Source: Burkholderia sp. Bp8992
Lineage (GTDB): Bacteria; Pseudomonadota; Gammaproteobacteria; Burkholderiales; Burkholderiaceae
DNA: 58,293 nucleotides
Reading direction: 5' to 3'
Assembly: GCF_003853705.1 (NCBI RefSeq)
Contig: NZ_QTQI01000037.1
Span: forward strand, 1 to 58,293
Below the pieces are notes generated by a model. The model was not told the origin of the DNA. It made no database searches and was given only the letters and a program-made list of their open reading frames with translations. How positions within the stretch are numbered: the stretch's first letter is position 1; every line of letters begins with the position of its first letter. The translations under genes were made by a program, and so were the position numbers. Below, one piece after another: positions 8,800 to 18,716 of the stretch.

Positions 8800-8828
8800 A
8801 TCGTAGGGGCCTGCGATTAAGTTCGCAA
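8800..8828 (-). promoter_or_regulatory. Putative promoter of the Lrp/AsnC gene
   Basis: On the minus strand TTGCGA (8828-8823), a 17-base spacer and TACGAT (8805-8800), four of six matches in each box. It lies in the shared intergenic region with hpd, so regulator binding here could act on both directions. Confidence 0.4.
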
Positions 8829-8970
8829 GTTTCCGCTCGCGGCCGCCCGCTACACTCTGTCGCATGTATCGACGCGCTGCGCACGCTCATCGCACGCGCA
8901 ACCCTCGACATCGAACCAGGCCAGGCAGGCGCACGTCGCCTGGCCGATCGCCCCGCACAGGAGACACGAC

Positions 8971-10068
8971 ATGCAGATCCCCAACTGGGACAACCCCGTC
9001 GGCACCGACGGCTTCGAATTCATCGAATACACGGCACCGGACCCGAAAGCGCTCGGACAACTGTTCGAACGGATGGGTTTCACTGCAATCGCGCGCCACC
9101 GCCACAAGGACGTGACGGTCTACCGCCAGGGCGACATCAACTTCATCATCAACGCCGAACCCGATTCGTTCGCGCAACGCTTCGCACGCCTGCACGGCCC
9201 GTCGATCTGCGCGATCGCGTTCCGCGTGCAGGACGCCGCGAAGGCGTACCGGCACGCGCTCGACCTCGGCGCGTGGGGCTTCGACAACAAGACGGGCCCG
9301 ATGGAGCTGAACATCCCGGCGATCAAGGGCATCGGCGATTCGCTGATCTACTTCGTCGACCGCTGGCGCGGCAAGAACGGCGCACAGCCGGGCGCGATCG
9401 GCGACATCAGCATCTATGACGTCGACTTCGAACCGATTCCCGGCGCGAACCCGAACCCGGTCGGCCACGGCCTCACGTACATCGACCACCTGACGCACAA
9501 CGTGCACCGCGGCCGCATGCAGGAATGGGCCGAGTTCTACGAGCGCCTGTTCAACTTCCGCGAAGTGCGCTACTTCGACATCGAAGGCAAGGTGACAGGC
9601 GTGAAGTCGAAGGCGATGACGTCGCCGTGCGGCAAGATCCGCATTCCGATCAACGAGGAAGGCTCGGAAACGGCCGGCCAGATCCAGGAATACCTCGACG
9701 CGTACCACGGCGAAGGGATCCAGCACATCGCGCTCGGCGCGAGCGACATCTACCAGGCAGTCGACGGCCTGCGCAGCAAGGAAGTGAAGCTGCTCGACAC
9801 GATCGACACGTATTACGAGCTGGTCGACCGCCGCGTGCCGAACCACGGCGAATCGCTGGACGAGCTGCGCAAGCGCAAGATCCTGATCGACGGCGCGCAA
9901 GACGACCTGCTGCTGCAGATCTTCACCGAGAACCAGATCGGGCCGATCTTCTTCGAGATCATCCAGCGCAAGGGCAACCAGGGCTTCGGCGAAGGCAACT
10001 TCAAGGCGCTGTTCGAATCGATCGAACTCGACCAGATCCGCCGCGGCGTCGTGCAGGACAAGGCCTAA
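8971..10068 (+). CDS. hpd: 4-hydroxyphenylpyruvate dioxygenase
   Basis: Non-haem iron enzyme that turns 4-hydroxyphenylpyruvate into homogentisate, the second step of tyrosine breakdown. 365 residues, the bacterial size. The two-histidine-one-carboxylate iron site is visible: His173 (I-D-H-L-T-H-N), His252 (Q-H-I-A-L) and Glu329 (F-F-E-I-I-Q-R-K-G). Start ATG 8971 with AGGAG about 9 bases upstream. Single gene ending in a strong terminator; divergent from an Lrp/AsnC regulator. Homogentisate dioxygenase (hmgA) is not in the window. Confidence 0.96.
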   Translation: MQIPNWDNPVGTDGFEFIEYTAPDPKALGQLFERMGFTAIARHRHKDVTVYRQGDINFIINAEPDSFAQRFARLHGPSICAIAFRVQDAAKAYRHALDLGAWGFDNKTGPMELNIPAIKGIGDSLIYFVDRWRGKNGAQPGAIGDISIYDVDFEPIPGANPNPVGHGLTYIDHLTHNVHRGRMQEWAEFYERLFNFREVRYFDIEGKVTGVKSKAMTSPCGKIRIPINEEGSETAGQIQEYLDAYHGEGIQHIALGASDIYQAVDGLRSKEVKLLDTIDTYYELVDRRVPNHGESLDELRKRKILIDGAQDDLLLQIFTENQIGPIFFEIIQRKGNQGFGEGNFKALFESIELDQIRRGVVQDKA

Positions 10069-10130
10069 AGCACTCGGCAGGCGGCCGTCGCGGGCAACCG
10101 GGCCGGCCGCACGATCCGGCGGCACAAAGA

Positions 10131-10166
10131 AAAAGGGCGGGAATCCTCGGATTCCCGCCCTTTTTT
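10131..10166. terminator. Bidirectional terminator between hpd and the small exported-protein gene
   Basis: A 16-bp perfect stem (10131-10146 with 10149-10164) has a 2-base gap and T-runs on both sides. It serves hpd on plus and the 10201-10395 gene on minus. Confidence 0.9.
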
Positions 10167-10200
10167 CATTCCGGCGCGGCCTGCCGGCCGCGCGACCGGA

Positions 10201-10395
10201 TCAACGCGCGTTCGCCCTCGACACGACGGCGCGCTCGGCCGACGGCTGTGCGGCGGCGTCCTGGGCCGGCACGATCTGACGCATCTGCGCGCCGGCTGCC
10301 GCCAGTGCGCTCGCGCCGCGCGCGTGCACCGGGCCGGTCATCGCGAAAAACGCGGTGGACACGATCAGGAAACTCTGGATATGACGTGTGTTCAT
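10201..10395 (-). CDS. Small exported protein of unknown function
   Basis: 64 residues. The start is set by a very strong ribosome site, AGGAGG, 6 bases before ATG 10395. Residues 1-22 look like a signal peptide (MNTRHIQSFLIVSTAFFAMTG) with likely cleavage after V-H-A, leaving a roughly 40-residue Ala- and Arg-rich mature peptide with no cysteine. I recognise no family. It shares a terminator with hpd and its upstream region with the oxidoreductase gene. A real short gene is likely given the ribosome site, signal peptide and terminator. Confidence 0.7.
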   Translation of the reverse strand: MNTRHIQSFLIVSTAFFAMTGPVHARGASALAAAGAQMRQIVPAQDAAAQPSAERAVVSRANAR

Positions 10396-10724
10396 TGCAC
10401 CTCCTGTAAAACTGCCGGCGCCTCCCCGATTGCGTCGAAACGAACCAGCGCGACCGGGCACCTCCGGCAGGCCGACAAGATTAACGGCATTTGCCCGCGG
10501 ATGAACGCGGCTTTACATGCCTTTACATGATGTAACGCATCATCCCGCCCTTTTTTCTGGTGCGCCGCCGCCATTTCACCCGGATTCCAACCGATGGGCG
10601 GCGGGTTTGCCCCAGTGCTACCATCGCTTAAAACCGGCGAACATGCCGGCCACGCCGATGCATCCACAAGATGCCTGAAGCGGTCGAGTTTTGGTGATCC
10701 CAAACTGGGTGGAGGAGACAGTTA
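10396..10724. promoter_or_regulatory. Divergent intergenic region with repeated TTTACATG and a palindrome
   Basis: This 329-base stretch separates the small exported-protein gene from the oxidoreductase gene and holds no convincing gene. At 10512-10535 it contains TTTACATG twice, two bases apart, the second being part of a 13-bp palindrome TTACAT-G-ATGTAA (10523-10535). This looks like a regulator site. A strong ribosome site GGAGGAGA (near 10711-10718) precedes ATG 10725. Confidence 0.5.
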
Positions 10725-13700
10725 ATGAATGCCCCGCTAGACGCAGACCAACGCGCGTCGCTGGAAGCCGCGCTGAAGTCCGTCACGCTAGATGACAAAT
10801 ACACACTGGAGCGCGGTCGCGCGTACATGAGCGGCATCCAGGCCCTCGTGCGCCTGCCGATGCTCCAGCAGGAACGCGACCGCGCCGCCGGTCTCAACAC
10901 GGCCGGCTTCATCTCGGGCTACCGCGGCTCGCCGCTCGGCGGCCTCGATCTGTCGCTCTGGAAAGCCAAGCAGCACCTGGCGGCCCACCAGATCGTGTTC
11001 CAGCCCGGCCTCAACGAAGATCTCGCCGCCACCGCCGTGTGGGGCTCGCAGCAGGTGAACCTGTACCCCGGCGCGAAGCACGACGGCGTGTTCGGCATGT
11101 GGTACGGCAAGGGTCCGGGCGTCGACCGCACCGGCGACGTCTTCAAGCACGCGAACTCGGCCGGCTCGTCGCGGCACGGCGGCGTGCTGGTACTGGCCGG
11201 CGACGACCACGCGGCGAAATCGTCGACGCTCGCGCACCAGTCCGAGCACATCTTCAAGGCCTGCGGGCTGCCGGTGCTGTTCCCGTCCAACGTGCAGGAA
11301 TATCTCGACTTCGGCCTGCACGGCTGGGCGATGAGCCGTTATTCGGGCCTGTGGGTCGCGCTCAAGTGCGTGACGGACGTCGTCGAATCGTCAGCGTCGG
11401 TCGACATCGACCCGCATCGCACCGAGATCGTGCTGCCGACCGACTTCATCGTGCCGGAAGGCGGGCTGAACATCCGCTGGCCCGACCCGCCGCTCGTGCA
11501 GGAAGCGCGGCTGCTCGACTACAAGTGGTACGCGGCGCTCGCCTACGTGCGCGCGAACAAGCTCGACCGGATCGAGATCGATTCGCCGAGCGCGCGCTTC
11601 GGGATCATGACAGGCGGCAAGGCGTACCTCGACGTGCGCCAGGCGCTGACCGACCTCGGCCTCGACGACGAAACCTGCGCGCGGATCGGCATCCGGCTCT
11701 ACAAGGTCGGCTGCGTGTGGCCGCTCGAAGCGCAAGGCGCGCAGGCGTTCGCGCGCGGCCTCGACGAAATCCTGGTCGTCGAGGAAAAGCGCCAGATCCT
11801 CGAATACGCGATCAAGGAAGAGCTGTACAACTGGCCGGACGGCCAGCGGCCGCGCGTGTTCGGCAAGTTCGACGAGAAGGACGGCGCCGGCGGCGAATGG
11901 TCAGTGCCGATGGGCAACTGGCTGCTGCCCGCGCACTATGAATTGTCGCCCGCGATCATCGCGAAGGCGATCGCGACGCGCCTCGAGAAGTTCGAGCTGC
12001 CGTCCGACGTGCGCGCGCGCATCGCCGCGCGGCTCGCGGTGATCAACGCGAAGGAAATGGCGCTCGCGAAGCCGCACGTGCAGACCGAGCGCAAGCCGTG
12101 GTTCTGCTCGGGCTGCCCGCACAACACGTCGACCAACGTGCCGGAAGGCTCGCGCGCGATCGCCGGCATCGGCTGCCACTACATGACCGTATGGATGGAC
12201 CGCAGCACGAGCACCTTCAGCCAGATGGGCGGCGAAGGCGTGCCGTGGATCGGCCAGGCGCCGTTCACGGACGAGAAGCACGTGTTCGCGAACCTCGGCG
12301 ACGGCACCTACTTCCACTCGGGCCTGCTGGCCGTGCGCGCGGCGATTTCGTCGAAGGCGAACATCACCTACAAGATCCTCTACAACGACGCGGTCGCGAT
12401 GACGGGCGGCCAGCCGGTCGACGGCGTGCTGACGGTGCCGCAGATCACGCACCAGCTCGCGTCCGAAGGCGCGAAGAAGATCGTGATCGTCACCGACGAG
12501 CCGGAGAAGTACGACAGCCAGAAGGCGCTGCTCGCGCCGGGCGTGACGATCCATCACCGCGACCAGCTCGACGACGTGCAGCGCGAGCTGCGCGAGATCG
12601 AAGGCACGACGATCCTGATCTACGACCAGACCTGCGCGACCGAGAAACGCCGCCGCCGCAAACGCGGCACGTATCCGGACCCGGCGAAACGCGTCGTGAT
12701 CAACGAAGCGGTGTGCGAAGGCTGCGGCGACTGCTCGGTGCAATCGAACTGCCTGTCGGTCGAGCCGCTGGAAACCGAATTCGGCACGAAGCGCCAGATC
12801 AACCAGTCGAGCTGCAACAAGGACTTCTCGTGCGTGAAGGGCTTCTGCCCGAGCTTCGTCACCGTCGAGGGCGGCCAGTTGAAGAAGCCGAAGGCCGTGT
12901 CGGTCGACGGCAGCGCACTGCCGCCGATTCCGGAACCGACCTTGCCGGACATCGACCGCGCGTACGGCGTGCTCGTCACCGGCGTCGGCGGCACGGGCGT
13001 CGTCACGATCGGCGCGCTGCTCGGGATGGCCGCGCACCTGGAAAACAAGGGCGTGACCGTGCTCGACGTCACGGGCCTCGCGCAGAAAGGCGGCGCCGTG
13101 ATGAGCCACGTGCAGATCTCGCACGCGCCGACCGACATTCACGCCACGCGGATCGCGATGGGCGAAGCCGACCTCGTGATCGGCTGCGATGCGATCGTCA
13201 CGGCCGGCGACGAGTGCACGTCGCGGATGCGGCACGACGCGACGCGCGTGGTCGTCAACAGCGCGCAGACGCCGACCGCCGAGTTCATCAAGAACCCGAA
13301 CTGGGCGTTCCCGGGCGTGTCTGCCGAGAACGACATCCGCGCGGCGGCAGGTGACGCGGTCGACTTCATCGATGCGAACCGCTTCGCGGTCGCGCTGCTC
13401 GGCGATGCGATCTACACGAACCCGTTCGTGCTCGGCTACGCGTGGCAGAAAGGCTGGCTGCCGCTCACGCTCGCGTCGCTCGAACGCGCGATCGAGCTGA
13501 ATGCGGTGTCGGTCGAGAAGAACCGCGCGGCGTTCGACTGGGGCCGCCGCGCCGCGTACGACCTGGCCAGCGTGAAGCAGGCCGCGGCAGGCGACGCACG
13601 CCCCGCGCAAGGCGCCGCGGTGATCGCGCTGCACACGAAGAAGGCGGTCGACGCATTGATCGCAAAGCGCGTGGAATTCCTCACCGCATACCAGAACGCC

Positions 13701-14315
13701 GCCTATGCATCGCGCTATGCGGCCTTCGTCGACAAGGTGCGCGCCGCCGAGCGCGCGCTGGCGGACGGCGACACGGTGCAGGAGCCGCTGACCGAAGCGG
13801 TGGCGCGCAACCTGTTCAAGCTGATGGCGTACAAGGACGAATACGAGGTCGCGCGGCTGCAGTCCGACCCCGCGTTCCTCGCCCGACTGACCGCGCAGTT
13901 CGAAGGCGACTGGAAGCTGAAATTCCACCTCGCGCCGCCGCTGTTCGCGAAGACGGACGCCCATGGCCATCTCGTGAAGAAGGCGTACGGCCCGTGGATG
14001 ATGTCGGCGTTCCGGCTGCTCGCGAAGGCGAAGTTCCTGCGCGGCACGGCGCTCGACCCGTTCGGCCGTACCGAGGAGCGTCGCACCGAGCGCGCGCTGA
14101 TCGGCGAGTACGAAGCGCTGATCAGCGAGGTGACGGCCAAGCTGAACGCGGCCAACCGCCCGCTCGCGCTCGAGCTCGCGGCACTGCCGGACGGCATTCG
14201 CGGCTACGGCCACGTGAAGGAGAACAACCTGCGCGCGGTACGCGTGAAGTGGGACGCGCTGCTCGCGAAGTGGCGTTCGCCGGCAGGCGGCCAGTCGCAC
14301 CAGCAGGTCGCGTAA
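10725..14315 (+). CDS. Fused indolepyruvate/aryl-pyruvate ferredoxin oxidoreductase
   Basis: 1196-residue enzyme for CoA-dependent oxidative decarboxylation of aryl pyruvates (indolepyruvate, phenylpyruvate) to aryl-acetyl-CoA, with electrons passed to ferredoxin. Order: pyruvate-ferredoxin-type TPP/N-terminal domains (about 30-430), TPP-binding part (about 440-620, C-S-G-C-P-H-N and G-D-G-T-Y), ferredoxin-like cluster region with V-C-E-G-C-G-D-C (about 664-710, more Cys after), gamma domain (about 745-930, G-V-G-G-T-G-V-V-T-I-G) and a C-terminal DUF6537-like part. The alpha, beta and gamma functions are separate in archaea but fused here, as known in betaproteobacteria. Its role near paa and hpd genes suggests feeding phenylacetyl-CoA into the paa pathway (inference). 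Confidence 0.93.
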   Translation: MNAPLDADQRASLEAALKSVTLDDKYTLERGRAYMSGIQALVRLPMLQQERDRAAGLNTAGFISGYRGSPLGGLDLSLWKAKQHLAAHQIVFQPGLNEDLAATAVWGSQQVNLYPGAKHDGVFGMWYGKGPGVDRTGDVFKHANSAGSSRHGGVLVLAGDDHAAKSSTLAHQSEHIFKACGLPVLFPSNVQEYLDFGLHGWAMSRYSGLWVALKCVTDVVESSASVDIDPHRTEIVLPTDFIVPEGGLNIRWPDPPLVQEARLLDYKWYAALAYVRANKLDRIEIDSPSARFGIMTGGKAYLDVRQALTDLGLDDETCARIGIRLYKVGCVWPLEAQGAQAFARGLDEILVVEEKRQILEYAIKEELYNWPDGQRPRVFGKFDEKDGAGGEWSVPMGNWLLPAHYELSPAIIAKAIATRLEKFELPSDVRARIAARLAVINAKEMALAKPHVQTERKPWFCSGCPHNTSTNVPEGSRAIAGIGCHYMTVWMDRSTSTFSQMGGEGVPWIGQAPFTDEKHVFANLGDGTYFHSGLLAVRAAISSKANITYKILYNDAVAMTGGQPVDGVLTVPQITHQLASEGAKKIVIVTDEPEKYDSQKALLAPGVTIHHRDQLDDVQRELREIEGTTILIYDQTCATEKRRRRKRGTYPDPAKRVVINEAVCEGCGDCSVQSNCLSVEPLETEFGTKRQINQSSCNKDFSCVKGFCPSFVTVEGGQLKKPKAVSVDGSALPPIPEPTLPDIDRAYGVLVTGVGGTGVVTIGALLGMAAHLENKGVTVLDVTGLAQKGGAVMSHVQISHAPTDIHATRIAMGEADLVIGCDAIVTAGDECTSRMRHDATRVVVNSAQTPTAEFIKNPNWAFPGVSAENDIRAAAGDAVDFIDANRFAVALLGDAIYTNPFVLGYAWQKGWLPLTLASLERAIELNAVSVEKNRAAFDWGRRAAYDLASVKQAAAGDARPAQGAAVIALHTKKAVDALIAKRVEFLTAYQNAAYASRYAAFVDKVRAAERALADGDTVQEPLTEAVARNLFKLMAYKDEYEVARLQSDPAFLARLTAQFEGDWKLKFHLAPPLFAKTDAHGHLVKKAYGPWMMSAFRLLAKAKFLRGTALDPFGRTEERRTERALIGEYEALISEVTAKLNAANRPLALELAALPDGIRGYGHVKENNLRAVRVKWDALLAKWRSPAGGQSHQQVA

Positions 14316-14387
14316 CGCGCGGTACGCGGTAAGGCGTTCGAAGCCGGAACGCCCGCCCGCGCCGCCGCCGGTTGCGGTTCACGCAAA

Positions 14388-14423
14388 AAAACGCCACAGA
14401 ACGCAGGTTCCGTGGCGTTTTTC
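14388..14423. terminator. Bidirectional terminator between the oxidoreductase and maeB
   Basis: A 12-bp stem with one mismatch (14390-14401 with 14408-14419), an A-run before and a T-run after. It ends both converging genes. Confidence 0.88.
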
Positions 14424-14463
14424 ATTGCGCCGCGCATGAAGCGCGGCACACGCGGGCGTGGAC

Positions 14464-16734
14464 TTACTTCGTGTTCACGTTCGCGGCGGCAACGGCCGTC
14501 ATGTTGATGATCCGGCGCACGGTCGCGGCCGGCGTCAGGATGTGGACCGGCTTCGCTGCGCCGAGCAGGAACGGGCCGACCGTCACGCCTTCGCCGCCGA
14601 CCATCTTCAGCAGGTTGTATGCGATGTTCGCCGCCTCGACGTTCGGCATGATCAGCAGGTTCGCTTCGCCCGACAGCGTCGTGCCCGGGAACGCCTGCTT
14701 GCGGATCACTTCCGACAGCGCCGCGTCGCCGTGCATTTCACCGTCGACTTCCAGGTTCGGCGCACGCTCGACGATCAGCTTGCGGGCCTCGGCCATCCGG
14801 CGCGACGACGCCGACGGCGCGCTGCCGAAGTTCGAGTTCGACAGCAGCGCGGCCTTCGGCGCGATGCCGAAGCGCTCGATCTCGGCCGCGGCCTGGATCG
14901 TCATGTCGGCGAGCTGTTCGGCGCTCGGCAGCTCGTTCACGTACGTGTCGCACACGAACAGGTTGCGGCCCGGCAGCATCAGCAGGTTCATCGCGGCGAA
15001 ATGCTCGGCGCCCTTCGCACGGCCCAGCACCTGCTCGATGAACTTCAGGTGGCTGTGGAACGTGTCGATCATCCCGCAGATCATCCCGTCGGCGTCGCCC
15101 AGGTGCACGAGCATCGCGCCGATCAGCGTGTTGAACTTGCGCATCGCGGCCTTCGCGACTTCCGGCGTCACGCCGTCACGCGCGCCAATCTCCTGATACG
15201 CCTGCCAGTAGCGGTGGTAGCGCGCATCGTCTTCCGGATCGACGATCTCGAAATCAACGCCGGCCTTCAGCTTCGAGCCGATCTTCGCGAGGCGCATGTC
15301 GACGACCGACGGACGGCCGATGATGATCGGCTTCGCGATCTTTTCCTGCAGCACGAACTGCGCGGCGCGCAGCACGCGCTCGTCCTCGCCCTCGGCGAAC
15401 ACGATGCGGGCCTCCTTCTGCTTCGCGGTCGCGAACACCGGGCGCATCACCATGCCGGTGCGGTAGACGGTCGCGCCGAGCTGCTCGCGGTACGCGTCCA
15501 TGTCCTGGATCGGACGCGTGGCGACGCCCGAATCCATCGCGGCTTGCGCGACGGCCGGCGCGATCTTGATGATCAGGCGCGGGTCGAACGGCTTCGGAAT
15601 CAGGTAATCCGGCCCGAATTCGAGCGAGTGGCCTTCATACGCCTTCGCGACTTCCTCGCTCTGGTCGGTTTCCTGGGCCAGTTCGGCGATCGCGCGCACG
15701 CACGCGAGCTTCATTTCTTCCGTGATCGTCGTCGCGCCGACGTCGAGCGCGCCGCGGAAGATGAACGGGAAGCACAGCACGTTGTTGACCTGGTTCGGGT
15801 AGTCCGAGCGGCCGGTCGCGACGATCGCGTCCGGGCGCACGGCCTTCGCGTCTTCCGGGCGGATTTCCGGTTCCGGGTTCGCGAGCGCCAGGATCAGCGG
15901 CTTGTCGCCCATCGTCTTGACCATGTCCTGCTTCAGCACGCCCGCGCTCGAGCAGCCGAGGAACACGTCCGCGCCGACGATCGCGTCGGCGAGCGTGCGC
16001 GCGTCGGTGGTCGCCGCATAGCGCTGCTTCGACGGATCGAGGTTGCCGCGCCCTTCGTAGATCACGCCCTTCGAATCGGTGACGAGGACGTTCGACTTCG
16101 TCAGGCCGAGGTTCACCAGCAGGTCCAGGCACGCGATGGCCGCGGCGCCGGCGCCCGAGCACACGAGCTTCACTTCGGACAGCTTCTTGCCGACGACCTT
16201 CAGGCCGTTCAGGATCGCGGCCGACGCGATGATCGCGGTGCCGTGCTGGTCGTCGTGGAAGACGGGGATCTTCATGCGCTCGCGCAGCTTCTGCTCGATG
16301 TAGAAGCACTCCGGCGCCTTGATGTCCTCGAGGTTGATGCCGCCGAGCGTCGGCTCGAGCATCGCGATCGCCTCGACGAGCTTGTCCGGGTCGGTTTCCG
16401 ACAGTTCGATGTCGAACACGTCGATGCCCGCGAATTTCTTGAACAGGCAGCCCTTGCCTTCCATCACCGGCTTCGACGCGAGCGGGCCGATGTTGCCGAG
16501 GCCGAGCACCGCCGTGCCGTTCGTCACGACGCCGACGAGGTTGCCGCGCGACGTGTACTTCTGCGCATCGAGCGGCTCGTCGAAGATCGCCATGCACGCC
16601 GCGGCGACGCCGGGCGAATATGCGAGCGACAGATCGAGCTGGTTCGACAGCGGCTTGGTCGGGGTGACCGAAATCTTGCCGGGTTTCGGGTTCTGGTGAT
16701 AGGCGAGTGCGGCCTGCTTCAGTTGTTCGTCCAT
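14464..16734 (-). CDS. maeB: NADP-dependent malic enzyme with phosphotransacetylase-like tail
   Basis: Decarboxylates malate to pyruvate with NADP reduction. 756 residues, the usual size of hybrid MaeB. The malic domain (about 1-430) has the catalytic Tyr39 (L-A-Y-S-P-G-V-A), Lys94 in the G-K-G stretch, and metal ligands Glu136, Asp137, Asp161 (H-D-D-Q-H-G-T). The C-terminal part (about 430-756) is phosphate-acetyltransferase-like; in other MaeB proteins it is regulatory and binds acetyl-CoA rather than acting as an enzyme. The start ATG 16734 has AGG 7 bases upstream. Divergent from pyrE. Confidence 0.96.
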   Translation of the reverse strand: MDEQLKQAALAYHQNPKPGKISVTPTKPLSNQLDLSLAYSPGVAAACMAIFDEPLDAQKYTSRGNLVGVVTNGTAVLGLGNIGPLASKPVMEGKGCLFKKFAGIDVFDIELSETDPDKLVEAIAMLEPTLGGINLEDIKAPECFYIEQKLRERMKIPVFHDDQHGTAIIASAAILNGLKVVGKKLSEVKLVCSGAGAAAIACLDLLVNLGLTKSNVLVTDSKGVIYEGRGNLDPSKQRYAATTDARTLADAIVGADVFLGCSSAGVLKQDMVKTMGDKPLILALANPEPEIRPEDAKAVRPDAIVATGRSDYPNQVNNVLCFPFIFRGALDVGATTITEEMKLACVRAIAELAQETDQSEEVAKAYEGHSLEFGPDYLIPKPFDPRLIIKIAPAVAQAAMDSGVATRPIQDMDAYREQLGATVYRTGMVMRPVFATAKQKEARIVFAEGEDERVLRAAQFVLQEKIAKPIIIGRPSVVDMRLAKIGSKLKAGVDFEIVDPEDDARYHRYWQAYQEIGARDGVTPEVAKAAMRKFNTLIGAMLVHLGDADGMICGMIDTFHSHLKFIEQVLGRAKGAEHFAAMNLLMLPGRNLFVCDTYVNELPSAEQLADMTIQAAAEIERFGIAPKAALLSNSNFGSAPSASSRRMAEARKLIVERAPNLEVDGEMHGDAALSEVIRKQAFPGTTLSGEANLLIMPNVEAANIAYNLLKMVGGEGVTVGPFLLGAAKPVHILTPAATVRRIINMTAVAAANVNTK

Positions 16735-17194
16735 GATTGACCTGCGAGAGACATGCGAAATATTGACGGCTCAGTACACAGCACCTTCGGCCGCGTCTGC
16801 TTGAATCGAGGGGATGGTCGACTGCGAGACGGCACGCGACGCGCCGGGTCGGCACGCCATCGAACCTTGGCGGGTGGCAAGAGGAAAGTACAAAGTACTG
16901 AACGATTTCTAAGGGTCGCCTAGTGTACACCCCCTAAATGACCTCCGTTGGTGCAGCGCCGCATCCCGGGCATCAGCGCCGAGGTGGTCGGGCCCCGTTT
17001 GTTTCGCCGGTGGTGAGCGGCACGGCGAACCCGCGCGAATTCCGCCGAAAACCGGCCTGAATCGGGTAAAATAGCCGGCTACGCGCGCAGCGATGCGATT
17101 GGCCCTCCGATCGCGCCCCGGCCCCCTGGGCAGGTTCCCCTTGCTGCGCCACCGGGCCCGCGCCCGCTCCTCGCTCAACACCCAAGGAATGCCC
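16735..17194. promoter_or_regulatory. maeB-pyrE divergent intergenic region
   Basis: No gene was found in this 460-base stretch. A perfect inverted repeat AGTAC-AAA-GTACT lies at 16887-16899. On the minus strand a TACACT preceded by TG (16927-16922) could be an extended -10 for maeB. On plus, TAAAAT at 17067-17072 is a possible pyrE -10. The AAGGA at 17184-17188 is the pyrE ribosome site. Confidence 0.4.
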
Positions 17195-17881
17195 ATGACA
17201 GGCTACGATCGTCAGTCGATCTCGGATACGACCGCCAAAATCCTGCTCGAAGTGCAGGCGGTGCACTTCAACGCCGAAAAACCGTTCATCTTCACGTCCG
17301 GCTGGGCAAGCCCCGTCTATATCGACTGCCGCAAGCTGATCTCGTACCCGCGTGTGCGCCGGGCGCTGATGGAAATGGCGGAAACGACGATCACGCGTGA
17401 CATCGGCTTCGAGCAGATCGACGCGGTGGCGGGCGGCGAGACGGCCGGCATCCCGTTCGCGGCCTGGATCGCGGACCGGATGATGGTGCCGATGCAGTAC
17501 GTGCGCAAGAAGCCGAAGGGTTTCGGCCGCAATGCGCAGATCGAAGGCCATCTGGAAGAAGGCTCGCGCGTGCTGCTGGTGGAAGACCTGACGACCGACA
17601 GCCGCAGCAAGATCAACTTCGTCAACGCGCTGCGCACCGCGGGCGCGACGGTGAACCACTGCTTCGTGCTGTTCCACTACAACATCTTCAAGGAAAGCGT
17701 GTCGGTCCTGAAGGACATCGACGTCGACCTGCACGCGCTGGCGACGTGGTGGGACGTGCTGCGCGTCGCGAAGGCATCGGGCTACTTCGAGACGAAGACG
17801 CTCGACGAAGTCGAGAAATTCCTGCACGCGCCGGCCGAGTGGTCGGCTGCGCACGGCGGCGCGACGGCCCCGAAGGAATGA
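17195..17881 (+). CDS. pyrE: Orotate phosphoribosyltransferase
   Basis: Joins orotate to PRPP to give orotidine 5'-phosphate, the fifth step of pyrimidine synthesis, in the cytoplasm. 228 residues. The PRPP-binding motif [10 protein letters not shown] is at about 126-135 and the orotate-site lysines (R-K-K-P-K) at 104-108. The spacing decides the start: AAGGA touches an ATG at 17189 but is 6 bases from ATG 17195, so 17195 is chosen. It is single, with a strong terminator. Confidence 0.95.
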   Translation: MTGYDRQSISDTTAKILLEVQAVHFNAEKPFIFTSGWASPVYIDCRKLISYPRVRRALMEMAETTITRDIGFEQIDAVAGGETAGIPFAAWIADRMMVPMQYVRKKPKGFGRNAQIEGHLEEGSRVLLVEDLTTDSRSKINFVNALRTAGATVNHCFVLFHYNIFKESVSVLKDIDVDLHALATWWDVLRVAKASGYFETKTLDEVEKFLHAPAEWSAAHGGATAPKE

Positions 17882-17920
17882 CGCCGCGCCGGCATGCATG
17901 CCGGCGTCCCGGCCGAAGAA

Positions 17921-17951
17921 ACCGCCCGCTCGATCGCGGGCGGTTTTTTTT
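17921..17951 (+). terminator. Terminator after pyrE
   Basis: A 9-bp stem (17921-17929 with 17936-17944) is followed by a run of T8. Confidence 0.92.
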
Positions 17952-18119
17952 GTCCATCGATCCGCCCGATGACCGATCGCAATCGCGGGTTGCGCTGTAC
18001 GTCGCTCATCGAACCCTAATGCTAGACTGGAACCATCGCCGCCATCAGCAGCGCGGGCAACGCACAACGCCAACAACGCCGGGAGCATCGGCCCGGCCCA
18101 CGTGACGGAGAGGCACCCT

Positions 18120-18716
18120 ATGCGTGTGGATCGCCGGATCACTCCGCCTGCGCCATCGGGCCGCCCGTCTCCGTCCATCCTCTTCGTCTTCATCTGCGCC
18201 GCCGTGTTCGCGGCGCTGCCCGCGCACGCGGAAAGCCCGTTCACCGTGACGAGCGACGACCTGACGCCCGGTGGGCGCGTTCGTGCCGCGAACGTGTTCG
18301 ACCGCGGCGACTGCAAGGGCGCGAACCGCTCGCCGCAGCTCACCTGGCACAACCCGCCGCCCGGCACGCGCGGCTACGCGGTCACGATCTTCGATCCCGA
18401 CGCACCGGGGCACGGCTGGTGGCACTGGGCCGTCGCGGGTATCCCGGCCACCGTCACGAGCCTGCCCGCCGACGCGAGCGCGTCCGGCTTCCTGCGGCGC
18501 ATCGGCGCGAGCGAAGCGCGCAACGACTTCGGCATCGACGGCTACGGCGGCCCGTGCCCGCCGCCCGGCAAGCCGCACCGCTACGTGATCACCGTCCATG
18601 CGCTGAAAGGCACCGACCTGCGCGTGTCGCAGGGCCGTCCCGCGCCGATGTTCGAGCACGAGATCGGCACGCTGACGATCGGCACCGCGCAACTGACGGT
18701 CAACTACGGGCAATAA
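18120..18716 (+). CDS. Exported YbhB/YbcL-type PEBP-family protein
   Basis: 198 residues. The phosphatidylethanolamine-binding-protein fold is shown by D-P-D-A-P-G (about residue 88) and G-P-C-P-P-P-G-K-P-H-R-Y (about 142-153), the anion-pocket motifs. A hydrophobic stretch ending A-L-P-A-H-A near residue 38 looks like a signal peptide, so it is probably periplasmic. Bacterial members of this family have no proven function; YbhB and YbcL bind small anions or lipids. Start ATG 18120 is favoured by GGAGAGG; GTG 18102 is the alternative. It lies alone between terminator 17921 and the flavodoxin gene. Confidence 0.85.
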   Translation: MRVDRRITPPAPSGRPSPSILFVFICAAVFAALPAHAESPFTVTSDDLTPGGRVRAANVFDRGDCKGANRSPQLTWHNPPPGTRGYAVTIFDPDAPGHGWWHWAVAGIPATVTSLPADASASGFLRRIGASEARNDFGIDGYGGPCPPPGKPHRYVITVHALKGTDLRVSQGRPAPMFEHEIGTLTIGTAQLTVNYGQ

